A stretch of 64,000 nt of DNA from Polytrichum commune (GCA_950295325.1 OX485808.1:9862501-9926500); one strand, 5' to 3'. Shown: positions 1 through 10,025, counted from the first letter of the stretch. The notes: generated from the sequence alone by a model not told the origin. Made by a program: numbers and translations.

Positions 1-661
1 TTCTTGCCTTGATCAGATTATAGCCTGCTCGTCCATCTTGACAATTCTGGTGAGATTGCGCCGCCATGGATGTGGTTGGTGGTTCATGATTAAGAAAAGT
101 GGTTAAGCACTAATCACCATGACTATAGCCCTTTTAATGATCAAGATTTGTCCTTTAATTCATGAAAGTTTTAGTTTTAATGATGGGGTATCCTCCATCA
201 CATCACATCATTCAACATCTAATTATAACTTATTTCCTTGGGCTTATCAGTCCTATCAAACTTAAGTGTCTCCATCCAGATTATAGTCCGTTTAATTTTT
301 CTTTTAATTAATCAATTCCGGTTACATGGTTTTAAGGTTGTCAGCCTAGATAATTTAAGATTGAAATTGTTCTTTAAGCGCTCCCTTACTGAAAATTTTA
401 TAAAATTCCAGAAGTTCCTCATAATTTATCAATTTATTATAAATTCTTCACATTCAAAAAGTCAAAATCTCATGAAAATTCTTCCTCTCACGTCTTTAAT
501 TCGTATTACTTATTACACAGAAGATCTAAGGATCTAATCATGAGTAAGAATTGGTTTTTTAACAAGGTAATTCATTTTTAACAAGGTAATTAACTGCTTC
601 CTAATTAGTTATCTCACCTACTAACTACCCCCCCCCCTCATATTTATTATACTAACTGCCC
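1..661 (-). other. Retrotransposon 3' non-coding region after pol
   Basis: This A+T-rich stretch follows the pol stop codon and shows no convincing coding frame. If it belonged to the 3' LTR it should match the end of the LTR at 7739-9481, but I see no such match, so the 3' LTR probably lies left of the window. A run of ten C at 628-637 (G on the element strand) is a possible polypurine tract. GACTATAGCC at 121-130 is a variant of the palindromic 10-mer found in the LTR. Confidence 0.5.
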
Positions 662-3600
662 TCAGTTAGTACAATAAATTTTAAGACGGTTTCCATTAAT
701 ACGGGTAGCTAGGGGTCGACCTTGAAAATCCTCTAAATCACAAGATCCATTTTCATAACTCTTCACCACTTTATAAGGACCTTGCCAACGAATTTTAAAT
801 TTTCCGGGAAACTTTTGAAACCGGCTATCATATAATAAGACTAGGTCACCATCCTTAATGACTTTAGGTTTCATTTTACTATCGTAATAGGTTTTACGCC
901 ATTTTTGGATTGCGGCCGTATTAAGATAAGCCTGGCCCCGAATTTCATCCAACTTCTCTAGCATAGCGATACGCTCTTGTAGTGAATCTGAATCATCTAA
1001 TCGTTCTTCCAAGGCTATGCGTAAAGAGGGTAATTCTAACTCAATGGGTAGGATTGCCTCTTGACCATACACCAATTGGAAAGGGGTAAATTTTGTGGTG
1101 ACTTTATAAGCCGTACGATATGCCCATAAAGCATCTAACAACTTCACATCCCAGTCGACCATAGAGCCTTGGACTGTTTTAGTAATGATTTTACACAAAA
1201 TTCCATTCGTTTTTTCAGTTTGCCCATTTGCTCTTGGGTGGTATGGGGTAGTAAGTCGGTGTTTAATTTTGTATTTCTCTGTTAGCAACTCAATGACCTC
1301 ATTCACGAAATGGGTACCCCTATCACTAATTAACTCTCGGGGACAACCAAATCGTGCAAAGATGTTAGCTTTAAGGAATTTGGCTACCGTTTCCCTATCA
1401 TCACGTTTAGTGGCCTCAGCTTCTGCCCATTTCGTGGCATAGTCTGTGGCAACTAAAATGTAGCGATGACGTCCACTCTTACTAGGGGGGTTAATTGGAC
1501 CAACAAAATCAATCCCCCATTTCTCAAAGGGTGCTAATGCTAAAATCGGGTGTAATGGCATTGCCGATGTGTCTGTGGGTTTTCCTACTCTCTGACACAC
1601 GTCACACTGTCTAGCATAGGTGACACCATCATTAAACAAGGTGGGCCACCAATATCCTGATTGTAAAACTTTGCGAGCAGTAACATTACCCGCAAAATGA
1701 CCTCCTGCTGGATCACTATGACATCCTTGTAAGATCAAGGGTATTTCTGAACTCATAATGCATCGTCTCAATACTCCATCCTTGCCCTTTTTGTATAAGG
1801 TATCGGCAATGATAGAATATGGAGCCGTTTTAAAAATTACACGTTGTTGTTGTTTCTTAGAGAGTCCCTCAGGAAAGGTATTGGTTTGTAAATAATTAAT
1901 TATCTCAGCGTACTCAGGAGACACCTTTTCTATGAAAAACAAATCGGCATCTGGAAATGAGTCATCAATGGGTTCGGTTCCTAGTGCATCACTTAACCTT
2001 GATAAGTGGTCTGCGTTAGCATGACTCTTACCAGGTCGAACTTGGATAGTAAAATTGAACTCTTGCAACAACAAAACCCATCTAGCTATCCTTCCACTCA
2101 ATTGGGGTTTGTTTATCATATACTTGAGGGCATCATGATCTACGTGAAATACGAACTTATATCCTAAGAGATAATGCCTGAACTTTTGTACTGAGAATAT
2201 CATCCCTAAGGCTTCTCTCTCTGTGACTGTATAATTGCGCTCTGCTTGCACTAATTGACGACTAACAAAGTATATAGGGTGGTCATGACCCTTCTCATCC
2301 TTTTGACTCAATACAACTCCCACTGCTACATTTGACGCATCCACATACACTTCAAAGTCTTTTTCCCAATTTGGGGCCACTAATATTGGTGCAGCTATTA
2401 ATTTCTTTTTAAGTGTATTAAAAGCTTCCGTACATGCCTGGGTCCAAACGGGTGGGGTATCGGTTCTCTTTAGCAATTCAGTCAAAGGCATTGCGATGAT
2501 CGAATAACGAAAGATGAAACGACGATAATAACCTGTGTGTCCTAAGAATCCTTTGACCTCTGAGACAGTGGGTAAAGGCAATGAAGCAATAATTGCAATT
2601 TTCTCTGGGTCAGTAGCAACTCCTTGTTTTGATATGATATGACCCACCAATCTGCCAAAGGGTACTAGGAACATTGACTTTACTGTATTGATAGAGATTC
2701 CCACTTTCATACACTCATCAAAGCACTCTTGAAGGTGTTGTGCATGTTTCTCTCTTATGCTATAAACCGCAAAATCATCCAAGAAAACTTCCATGGTACG
2801 ATGGAGATACTTTTGAAATGTGTTAACTCCTAATCTGAAAAAGGTCCCAGGGGAATTACACATTCCAAAAGGCATACGGGCATGTGCGAAGACACCCCAT
2901 GGTGTGGTGAAGGCAGTTAAGGGACGGTGGGGTGGGTATATGGAGATTTGGTTGTAACCTGAAAACCCATCCATAAAAGAATAACAATCATATCCTGCCA
3001 CTCCGTCTAACATACTGTCTGTGAATGGTAAAGGAAAATAATCCTTTTTGGTGACACTGTTTAACTTTCTGTAATCCACACATATTCGTAGCTTACCGTT
3101 TTTCTTGGGTACTAGGACTATGGGTGACACCCACTCACTATAGGGAATAGGATAGATTATGCCGACTTCCAATAACTTATCCACCTCCTCCTTAACCAAT
3201 AGAGAATATTTTGGGTTCATTCTGTATTGTCTCTGCCTGACAGGAGTTGTTCCCTCTTCCAATACAATTTTATGTTCACAGATCTCTGGGGGTACTCCTC
3301 TCAAATCCTTATATGTCCATGCGAAGACTTTAATGTTCTTTTTAAAGAAATCTCTCCAAAATTCCCACTCTTCATCCGTGATTTTCTCATAGACTTTGAT
3401 CACACGAGACGTGTCATCATCACTCAAGTTCATATCCTTACACACATTTTTAACCACGTAATTTTTAACAGGTTGGTCAGACTCAAACATGGTAGACTCC
3501 CATTTCTTTGCTAACTCATCTTTGACCAATATTTTAGACGGTGTCTCTTCTTGCACACTATACACTAGTTTTAACCGGTCAAAATTACGTGACTTAGTAT

Positions 3601-3766
3601 TGCTAATCTTGTTCACTGGTAGGCTATTCTGCCATGCTAGAATAGCATCATCAGAATCACCATCACCAAGCGCACAAAAATATTCTCCCATTCCTACGGG
3701 AGCATATTGAAACGGTTTATCGTTTACACGGTGTATGGATTCACTCACAGTAGTCTCTTTTCCGTT
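662..3766 (-). CDS. pol: Ty3/gypsy (Athila-like) pol polyprotein: RT, RNase H, integrase
   Basis: This encodes the enzymes that copy and integrate the retrotransposon. Residues are counted from a GTG at 3748. Reverse transcriptase spans about 185-380, with Asp260 and a FLDD box at 322-325. RNase H follows, with Asp470, Glu512 and Asp537 or Asp539. The integrase zinc finger is His677, His684, Cys715, Cys718. The integrase core has Asp747, Asp809 and Glu845, with 35 residues between the last two (D,D35E). A GPY/F-like module lies near 985-995. There is no chromodomain, and the FLDDFAVYS form of the RT box resembles Athila-type elements. The frame opens at 3766 after a TGA at 3769-3767 and has no ATG before codon 20. 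It overlaps the gag frame by 22 bases in the -1 register, so expression probably needs frameshifting or non-ATG initiation. No internal stop is present, which suggests a young copy. Confidence 0.93.
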   Translation of the reverse strand, partial: NGKETTVSESIHRVNDKPFQYAPVGMGEYFCALGDGDSDDAILAWQNSLPVNKISNTKSRNFDRLKLVYSVQEETPSKILVKDELAKKWESTMFESDQPVKNYVVKNVCKDMNLSDDDTSRVIKVYEKITDEEWEFWRDFFKKNIKVFAWTYKDLRGVPPEICEHKIVLEEGTTPVRQRQYRMNPKYSLLVKEEVDKLLEVGIIYPIPYSEWVSPIVLVPKKNGKLRICVDYRKLNSVTKKDYFPLPFTDSMLDGVAGYDCYSFMDGFSGYNQISIYPPHRPLTAFTTPWGVFAHARMPFGMCNSPGTFFRLGVNTFQKYLHRTMEVFLDDFAVYSIREKHAQHLQECFDECMKVGISINTVKSMFLVPFGRLVGHIISKQGVATDPEKIAIIASLPLPTVSEVKGFLGHTGYYRRFIFRYSIIAMPLTELLKRTDTPPVWTQACTEAFNTLKKKLIAAPILVAPNWEKDFEVYVDASNVAVGVVLSQKDEKGHDHPIYFVSRQLVQAERNYTVTEREALGMIFSVQKFRHYLLGYKFVFHVDHDALKYMINKPQLSGRIARWVLLLQEFNFTIQVRPGKSHANADHLSRLSDALGTEPIDDSFPDADLFFIEKVSPEYAEIINYLQTNTFPEGLSKKQQQRVIFKTAPYSIIADTLYKKGKDGVLRRCIMSSEIPLILQGCHSDPAGGHFAGNVTARKVLQSGYWWPTLFNDGVTYARQCDVCQRVGKPTDTSAMPLHPILALAPFEKWGIDFVGPINPPSKSGRHRYILVATDYATKWAEAEATKRDDRETVAKFLKANIFARFGCPRELISDRGTHFVNEVIELLTEKYKIKHRLTTPYHPRANGQTEKTNGILCKIITKTVQGSMVDWDVKLLDALWAYRTAYKVTTKFTPFQLVYGQEAILPIELELPSLRIALEERLDDSDSLQERIAMLEKLDEIRGQAYLNTAAIQKWRKTYYDSKMKPKVIKDGDLVLLYDSRFQKFPGKFKIRWQGPYKVVKSYENGSCDLEDFQGRPLATRINGNRLKIYCTN

Positions 3767-6672
3767 TCATAACCATCATCACTGGTGAACTCTGTTTCTT
3801 CATCTTGTGTTTCACCGTGGTATTGGGTAGGAAACAAAGGTAGAACTATTTTTCTTAACCCACTTCCAATGGTCAGTGTACCCTTTCCCCAATCTTCTTT
3901 GGCTTGTGCATCTAACAACCATGTGCGCCCAAGAAGACCTGGATAAGACTGTACACCATCCATTGTTTTAAAAACGACATAATCAATTTTATACTCAATA
4001 TTAGCTACTAGGGTTGGGATTTGTTCCAAAACTCCTAAGGGTTTCACTCGACTACTATCTGCCATTTTTAAAATGATCGTGGTAGAGACTACATTGGATA
4101 TCCCTAACTCATTCATAGTTTCAACATTCATCAAATTGACACTTGATCCCGTGTCAATTTGGAATCCTGGTATAAGAGCACCTCCTATGATGACATCAAC
4201 GGTTGGGGCTCCTGGATCTCTACTCAAGGTAATATCATGCACTGTGGTTGGTCTAGACCGTCTACGTATCATGGATGAACTCAAGGAACTACGACATTGG
4301 GGTGCAACAGCCAACAATTGTTTCATTGTGATAGTGGGTTGTATTTTATCTAAATCCTCCATGATATCATAGGGTTTTAGGTCTTTAGACAACATCATCG
4401 TTCGAGATGATCGAGATGAAGTCGCTTGAACCTTAGGTCTCTCTCTTCTTGCTATAGATTTCAGACGGGGTCGAGGGATATTAGTGGGTAAAATTGGTGT
4501 GTAGTTGACAACTGGAGGGTTGACGACAACAGGTGGTGATGGAATATGAACATTCTCAGGAAGTGTTGTTGGTACAACGTTAGCTTCCACAGATGCCTTA
4601 TCTTTTGGGGTTCTAATTAAAGGTGATCGAGAATATTCAGAGAGACTGGTCTCTGCATCACTATGTTGTTCATTAAATCTCTCTGTACTAGACCCATTTT
4701 GTTGTATTAAGGGTTGTTTCCGGGATCTAGTGGCCACTACACTTACTTTCTCATCTAGTTTCTTAGAGTGTTGAACTCTATGGACATTACGATCTTGTCT
4801 CTCATCCTCTTGTATAGTCACATGTTTACCCTTTTTCCAATCTCTATCAGTTGGTGGACCTTCCTTACGGGGTTGGTCACACTCAGCTGTAGGGTGTCCT
4901 GCCTCTTTACAATTTCCACACAAGGGTATATACTGTTGAACTTTTCTAGGATTGGGACAATCTCCTGCATAATGACCGATTTCTCCACATCTGAAGCACA
5001 CTACATACTGGTTGGGCATTGGTGTCTTATAATTTTGGGTTCGGGGGTTATATGGAGGACCCCTCCAATTTGGTGGTTGATTGGTTTCACCCCAAGTTGG
5101 ATGATTCCCAAAACTAAGAGGCACTGGCCGACGGTTGAAATTTCTTTTGGGATTGTATCCTGTATTGGGCATATCTCCCATTCTCTCTTGTTGCCAAGGT
5201 CGTGACTGGTTAGCATCTATTTGGTTGACTGCACGATTTCTAGGTAAATTCCAACACTCATTGACTGAATGATTCCCTCCGCAAAAAGTACACTTAACTC
5301 TCAAACCTTTGGGAGTAGGACACTCATTGGACAGATGACCATGACCCTTACAGTTATTACACCATACATTAGTTCTCTCTTCAGTTGGTGGTGGTCGTTT
5401 ATTAGCCCCCCTTGTGATTTTCACCTCTAGATCTGCTAATTTCTTTGTGATATCCATAAGGGCTAACTCTTGTGAGTTGTTGTGAACCACGGGTGTAGGC
5501 TTTATCATTAGCCTTGGGGGTGTAAACAAATCTGCACTAGGATGTTTGAATTGTGTCGCATCTATCATGGGCTTAGCACCTGGATATGTCAAGGATTGAC
5601 CGGGTAGGACAGGGTGATAAAACTGACCATCCATAGGCTGTTCATAAAAATCGTTATTATAGTTATCAAAGGTATAACGATCCTCTACGCGGGACTCTTC
5701 CCAAGCTTTTGCCAAAGTAAAAGCCGCCTCAGCGGTCACTGGTGCTCGTTCTCTCACATACAATTTTAACTCAAAAGGGTATAGACCTCCTATGAATATA
5801 TTCCGGAGGAAATTATCCGGGATCTGGTGATTGGGCATTCTCAGTAGTATGTCGCTCATCCTTCCCCAATAACTGTCAATGGTTTCGTTTATACTCATTC
5901 GAATGGTTCTCAATTTTTCCATTAAACTGTTGACAAACCCTAAGGGTCTAAAATATTGAAGGAATGCATTCTTAAGAGCATTCCAGTCAGCAAATTGGCC
6001 TTGACGGGAATACCATAAGAAAGCATTTTCTTGCAAGGTTGCTGCAAATACCTCCATCGTTTTATCCGGTGGTACGCTATTTGCAACACATGCAATCTCG
6101 AATTTCCTCACATGGACATCAGGATCTGTTCCTGGTCTACCCTGAAAATAAGGCAAATTCACTACACTATTGATTCTAGGAGGATTAGCCGCCATATTAG
6201 GAAGCGGTACTACAGGTTGTACTACAGGTCGTAAGGGAGGAGGTATTAATTGTGCTATGGGTACTAATGGTGTATAAGGGGTAAACAATGGGTTGCCTTG
6301 TATATTAGCGTAAACCGTTGAGTCAAGAATGGGAGATGGTGTACGTTCATAGGCGGTAGTCCACAATGGTGGAGTGGGTGAACTGGTATGAGGTGTCGTG
6401 TCAGAAAATAAAACTTTTGGGGATAAGAATTCTCTCTCAACACTTGTTGAAGGCTTATCTACAGGTGTTTGAAAATTCCCTCCTGAACCACTACCTGAAA
6501 ACCTCCTTGCTACGTCTAAAAATGGTTGAACCCAACTTCTTCTCTTTTCCTGTAATTGCTTCCTATACGCTCTGGCTGCTGCTCTATCTTCTCTAGCTTT
6601 AGCGTTAGCTGCATTCCTCACGGATGCAGTTTGAGAATGAGATTTTTCATGAGCGGGTTCCAGTTTGTCTGT
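3745..6672 (-). CDS. gag: Ty3/gypsy gag-protease polyprotein
   Basis: This encodes the capsid/nucleocapsid protein and the aspartic protease. Residues are counted from a GTG at 6621. The gag domain spans about 150-310. Four zinc knuckles lie near 421-434, 444-456, 542-555 and 568-581; the second has a shortened CX2CX3HX4C spacing. A pepsin-like active site DTGSS is at 823-827, with a LLGRTWL motif near 897. The frame is open from 6672, directly after a TAG at 6675-6673 that ends the upstream 163-codon ORF in the same frame. No ATG occurs before about residue 143, so readthrough of that TAG or internal initiation at Met143 is inferred. The TGA stop at 3747-3745 overlaps the pol frame. Confidence 0.9.
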   Translation of the reverse strand, partial: TDKLEPAHEKSHSQTASVRNAANAKAREDRAAARAYRKQLQEKRRSWVQPFLDVARRFSGSGSGGNFQTPVDKPSTSVEREFLSPKVLFSDTTPHTSSPTPPLWTTAYERTPSPILDSTVYANIQGNPLFTPYTPLVPIAQLIPPPLRPVVQPVVPLPNMAANPPRINSVVNLPYFQGRPGTDPDVHVRKFEIACVANSVPPDKTMEVFAATLQENAFLWYSRQGQFADWNALKNAFLQYFRPLGFVNSLMEKLRTIRMSINETIDSYWGRMSDILLRMPNHQIPDNFLRNIFIGGLYPFELKLYVRERAPVTAEAAFTLAKAWEESRVEDRYTFDNYNNDFYEQPMDGQFYHPVLPGQSLTYPGAKPMIDATQFKHPSADLFTPPRLMIKPTPVVHNNSQELALMDITKKLADLEVKITRGANKRPPPTEERTNVWCNNCKGHGHLSNECPTPKGLRVKCTFCGGNHSVNECWNLPRNRAVNQIDANQSRPWQQERMGDMPNTGYNPKRNFNRRPVPLSFGNHPTWGETNQPPNWRGPPYNPRTQNYKTPMPNQYVVCFRCGEIGHYAGDCPNPRKVQQYIPLCGNCKEAGHPTAECDQPRKEGPPTDRDWKKGKHVTIQEDERQDRNVHRVQHSKKLDEKVSVVATRSRKQPLIQQNGSSTERFNEQHSDAETSLSEYSRSPLIRTPKDKASVEANVVPTTLPENVHIPSPPVVVNPPVVNYTPILPTNIPRPRLKSIARRERPKVQATSSRSSRTMMLSKDLKPYDIMEDLDKIQPTITMKQLLAVAPQCRSSLSSSMIRRRSRPTTVHDITLSRDPGAPTVDVIIGGALIPGFQIDTGSSVNLMNVETMNELGISNVVSTTIILKMADSSRVKPLGVLEQIPTLVANIEYKIDYVVFKTMDGVQSYPGLLGRTWLLDAQAKEDWGKGTLTIGSGLRKIVLPLFPTQYHGETQDEETEFTSDDGYETEKRLL

Positions 6673-7164
6673 CTACAAGCATATTGTTCTAAAATCAACG
6701 GGGTTAAAATACAAAGGATTTCGGTCTATGAAATCAGGTATAAAAGGTGTGGCCCTTAGGTTCGGTTTTCCAAACACAAATTTATACTCTGTGCTAGACA
6801 ACTTAGTCCCTTGCCATGTTCCGTCAACAGGGGGTACTACTTCTGACGTTACGTGCTTCAATCTTCCGTAAACAGAAAACAAGAACCTAAGGGATAAAGG
6901 TAAAACAGGGGAATTGTTGTCAACAATTACTCGTCTGTATCCCTTCCCGTTGTTCCAAATGCGATTAGTAATGTCCCGTTGTAAATCTAAAGGTAATGCT
7001 ACAAACGAGTCAATAAACTCTTTGGGTAAGGCTACATCAGGAGTTATGTAGATTCCGTTCCCGTGATAACTGAAGCGGAAAAATCTATATAAAGCTGAGA
7101 ATAGATATCCCCCTGAATAAATTTTGTGTTTGGCAGAGTCCGAGACTTGCCAACACCACTCCAT
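6673..7164 (-). CDS. Unrecognised 163-aa ORF upstream of gag in the Athila-like element
   Basis: The ORF has a true ATG start (MEWCWQ) and 163 codons. It ends at TAG (6675-6673), with the gag frame continuing immediately in the same register, so a readthrough product would be ORF2-gag-protease. I recognise no family. The protein is rich in aromatic residues (repeated Phe/Tyr, and PNLRATPFIPDFIDRNP near the C terminus), with no zinc knuckle and no clear membrane segment. It lies 14 bases downstream of the 156-codon ORF. A stop-free frame next to intact gag and pol suggests that it is maintained. It could be a matrix-like N-terminal part of Gag, or an accessory protein. Confidence 0.7.
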   Translation of the reverse strand: MEWCWQVSDSAKHKIYSGGYLFSALYRFFRFSYHGNGIYITPDVALPKEFIDSFVALPLDLQRDITNRIWNNGKGYRRVIVDNNSPVLPLSLRFLFSVYGRLKHVTSEVVPPVDGTWQGTKLSSTEYKFVFGKPNLRATPFIPDFIDRNPLYFNPVDFRTICL

Positions 7165-7178
7165 CAGTTTGACAGGGC

Positions 7179-7649
7179 CTAACTAGAACAATAACGACAT
7201 TGAGTTGTGTCGATGGTTCTAGGTTTCCCGTTTGACTCAGTCAAATCATCTCTGTAATATCCTCTACGGTGTTTGGGTCGAACTCTAATTGGATCACTCG
7301 ACACACTGATTCCCTCTCTAAAGTCTTTCGCTTTCCCTCGCTGAATTTGGTACCACAGTGCTTCTGCACCTGGAAGATTATCCTCTCGGTATTTATCTCT
7401 CTTTAATCTCTCCGACGTGTTATACACGTAATGCTCTAATCTAGTGAGTCTATCGGTAAAGATACTCAAAAGTTCATAAATTCGGTTGTCCACTCTCACA
7501 ATGGGTTCTTGCACTAGACAAACTTTGTAAGGTCCAGGAGAAAGGGTAGGATTAGAGATAGATGGGCAACGTTGATTTTGACTTTCCGTCACCTGCACCT
7601 TATCCCCAGTTCTACGACCCCTAAACCTCCATTTGTTTTGTGTGTTCAT
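7179..7649 (-). CDS. Unrecognised 156-aa leader ORF of the Athila-like element
   Basis: This is the first ORF after the primer-binding site, starting with ATG about 70 bases downstream of it and ending at TAG. It encodes 156 residues. The N terminus is basic (RFRGRRTGDK). A charged central stretch at about residues 55-90 (ELLSIFTDRLTRLEHY onward) could form an alpha-helix or short coiled coil. The C-terminal third is Arg/Asp-rich with CRYC at the end. I recognise no family. It uses a different frame from ORF2/gag and from pol, so the element uses all three minus-strand frames. Typical Athila elements begin with gag here. Confidence 0.65.
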   Translation of the reverse strand: MNTQNKWRFRGRRTGDKVQVTESQNQRCPSISNPTLSPGPYKVCLVQEPIVRVDNRIYELLSIFTDRLTRLEHYVYNTSERLKRDKYREDNLPGAEALWYQIQRGKAKDFREGISVSSDPIRVRPKHRRGYYRDDLTESNGKPRTIDTTQCRYCSS

Positions 7650-7717
7650 TGTGATTGACGCTGACCATTTGTTATTACGTTCCTTTCCAATTTAACCTTA
7701 AAAGACGACCACAGCCT

Positions 7718-7735
7718 TCCCCGGCAGCGGCGCCA
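7718..7735 (-). other. Primer-binding site, tRNA-Asp type
   Basis: On the minus strand this reads TGGCGCCGCTGCCGGGGA. That matches the complement of a plant tRNA-Asp 3' end with one apparent difference (C for T at position 9). It begins three bases after the LTR end, as expected for minus-strand DNA priming. tRNA-Asp priming is known for Athila-type plant elements. Confidence 0.85.
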
Positions 7736-7738
7736 AAA

Positions 7739-9481
7739 TGTAGTAAGTTTTTTGCTATGACTTAAAAACAACAAACCCGGGGAACAAGGTCTCCAGGAAG
7801 ACTGAGCTAGTGTCTATAAGGGTTAATGTCACATTGGATTAAGGTTCACAATAACATTTTAGGGTAATTTTCCTTCTTGACTCTCTTTCCTCTTAATTTA
7901 TCCCATCCTTTCTCTTCTTTATTAGTTCTTATGTGATGATTCGGTAGTGAGTGTTGTCTGTCCTATCTTTCAGGTGGGTACTATCACTCTAAGGTTCGAC
8001 CTATTTCCGTCGTGATTAATTTTGGTCTATAGTCTCATGAATTTCGTAACATTGGTCTATTGTCTTTGAGTATCCGGTCCATAGTCATCCAATGGATTTT
8101 CATCCTATTGGGGTTAGTATCATTTGATTTCCATAAAACAACATCACAAGATCTTCAATTCAAACTCAAATTATCTCATTCCGTACAATGAATTAGTTGA
8201 TTGTTTTATTCGCATTAATCTTCATTTAAGAACTTATCTCAATCATGAACCATTTTCCATTCCAATTTGGCTTGCAATCTCTGCACATTCCAAGATAGAA
8301 TAACAACACAAGACTATATTCCACGTTAGCTCTGAGCTTTAGGTATCAAAGTATTATTCCATCCAATCAACTATGTGATCTCAGTCACTTCTACTTCAAC
8401 TCATTATCTTAACATTGCAATGTCATCTCACATGCTCAGTAATAATGACCACTTTCTCTCTCAGCCTGCATTCCTATCATATCAAGGTTAACCTATCTGC
8501 ATCCTCATCATTCCACAACACTCTTGCCCACATTGAACCTAATTGATGAGTCTGTCCTCACTTTTCCAAAGCATTGTGCATCCCTGCGTGTTTCCTTCTC
8601 TGTCTCTTCCACTTTCCTTTCTCGCTTATCGCTAACCCTCATTGTCCTGACTATAGTCTTTCGCGGCTCTCTACACTCACGCTAAGGTTCAACTCTGCGA
8701 CATTATCTCTCTCTCTCTCTCTGCATAGATTTTGATCGTGCCTGGTTTTCGATAACGCTAATTAATGTCGTCTCTCCGCATTACTCTCAGTCCTTGCCTC
8801 TTCTGTAGTGCTCTGATTGACTATAGTCCTATCGCTCTTACAACATCGTGTTCTTCCTTTCATTGCTTATTTCATCTTCGCTTTGTTTCCTCAGACTTTT
8901 GTTATTTTCGTATATTCCTTCCTCGATGTGTCTCCTCACATTCCAAGATACTTTCACTCCTGCTTTCTCTATCACATTACTTCCCTCTTCACACAATCAA
9001 TTACTTAATTTCCATCAACCACACTGCGACTTCCATCTCTCGCTTACATTCTCACTCTCTTACTCGCTTCAATCATTTCATGCACATCCTGACATTGTTT
9101 TCATACCCTTGTATACTCCGCAACATAACTTAATTACTTTCAAATTGATTACAGTATCCAAACTTCACTCTATCACAGAGTTGAAGCAAAGTTGTTCACT
9201 CGGCATTTGGCCGATTCCTACATATTTCTCGCTTCTCAGCGACTACTCTAGACTATAGCCTGAATACACTCTTTGATAATGGCCTGACTTCTTTCTTGGT
9301 CGATAGTCTCTTATCGTCTTCCTCCCTCAGGCGGTTACAACTTCTTCCCGAGGTCTTTTGGTTTCTAAAACGACTGTAAAAGTCCTTTCGTCTGACTATA
9401 GTCCGATTTTAACATCCATCTATCCAAAAACTTGGTTCAAAAAGCCTACATTCAGACTATAGCCAAAAAATCCGCTCTACA
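7739..9481 (-). mobile_element. 5' LTR of the Athila-like retrotransposon (1743 bp)
   Basis: The LTR abuts the primer-binding site. Read on the plus strand it starts TGTAG and ends CTACA, a 5-bp perfect terminal inverted repeat. The right boundary is supported by the solo LTR at 54803-56768, which shares both ends (the start around 'tttttgctatga' and the end around 'ccaaaaaatc'). It is pyrimidine-rich on the plus strand, with a CT microsatellite near 8707. It carries three exact copies of the palindrome GACTATAGTC, at 8649, 8819 and 9394. Promoter and polyadenylation signals must lie here but I cannot place them. Confidence 0.85.
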
Positions 9482-9522
9482 ACCCACAACATTCACCATA
9501 GTCAATGTAGTAAGAAGGACTT

Positions 9523-10025
9523 CCCTGAGGGGTGGACTTTTCATACCATGTATGAACTAATATGCGTGTAATAAGGGGTATTACTTGAGGCATTAGCATA
9601 CACAGTATACATAAGGGAGAGATAACTTTTCTCTCCAGTGTGTACATTTAAAAAGGCCATTAAGAATTTTTGAAGTAAATGTAGATTTACAGAAGGGGGC
9701 CATGAGGTTTAGAGAGAATTTTGACAATATATGTGCTAGTTTCATCCAATTTACATTCACTAGTTCCTGATGACTAGTCTATGTAATATAGGCCTATTTA
9801 TTTAATGATTTTATATTTTGTGTATGTAGTGAGGGCATTTATCATATTAAATTGAAAAGCTTAGTATAAATACATGAGTCCATTTCTTTGCCTACAGTTA
9901 GTATATATACATTTGTTTTTCTTTATGAAATTATTGTATATAGAGGTTTTGTTACGTGGTCACCCACTTATGTCATTTAGGTTTCCAATGAAGACTCCAC
10001 CCCCGGGAGGGGCTCCTACCATCAA
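9523..10025 (+). repeat. Left arm of long inverted repeat
   Basis: This pairs with 15715-16209 plus 11005-11057. It starts 42 bases from the retrotransposon LTR end. The innermost matching part contains a GA-AG-CTCCACCCCC-type stretch and a short C run; on the other arm this run has expanded to a long G tract near 11021-11037. Confidence 0.75.

Larger units (their letters stand above)
1..9481 (-). mobile_element. Athila-like Ty3/gypsy LTR retrotransposon, partial at window edge
   Basis: In element order on the minus strand it has 5' LTR, tRNA-Asp primer site, ORF1, ORF2, TAG, gag-protease, pol and a 3' non-coding region. The 3' LTR is not in the window, so target duplication and insertion age cannot be read. 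All coding frames are uninterrupted across 7 kb, in contrast to the decayed elements elsewhere in the window. Confidence 0.88.

Noticed and set aside
1-627. 3' LTR of the Athila-like element immediately after pol
   Set aside because: Its right end does not match the end of the LTR at 7739-9481 (no CCGCTCTACA-like terminus), so only a 3' non-coding region is supported.
8765-9258. Overlapping plus-strand ORFs in the 5' LTR
   Set aside because: Ser/Leu/Phe/Tyr-rich translations of pyrimidine-rich DNA in several frames at once, hence compositional artefacts.
9506-9514. TGTAGTAAG near the LTR end as a second LTR start
   Set aside because: Only nine bases match the LTR start; following sequence belongs to the long-TIR element. 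Probably chance.
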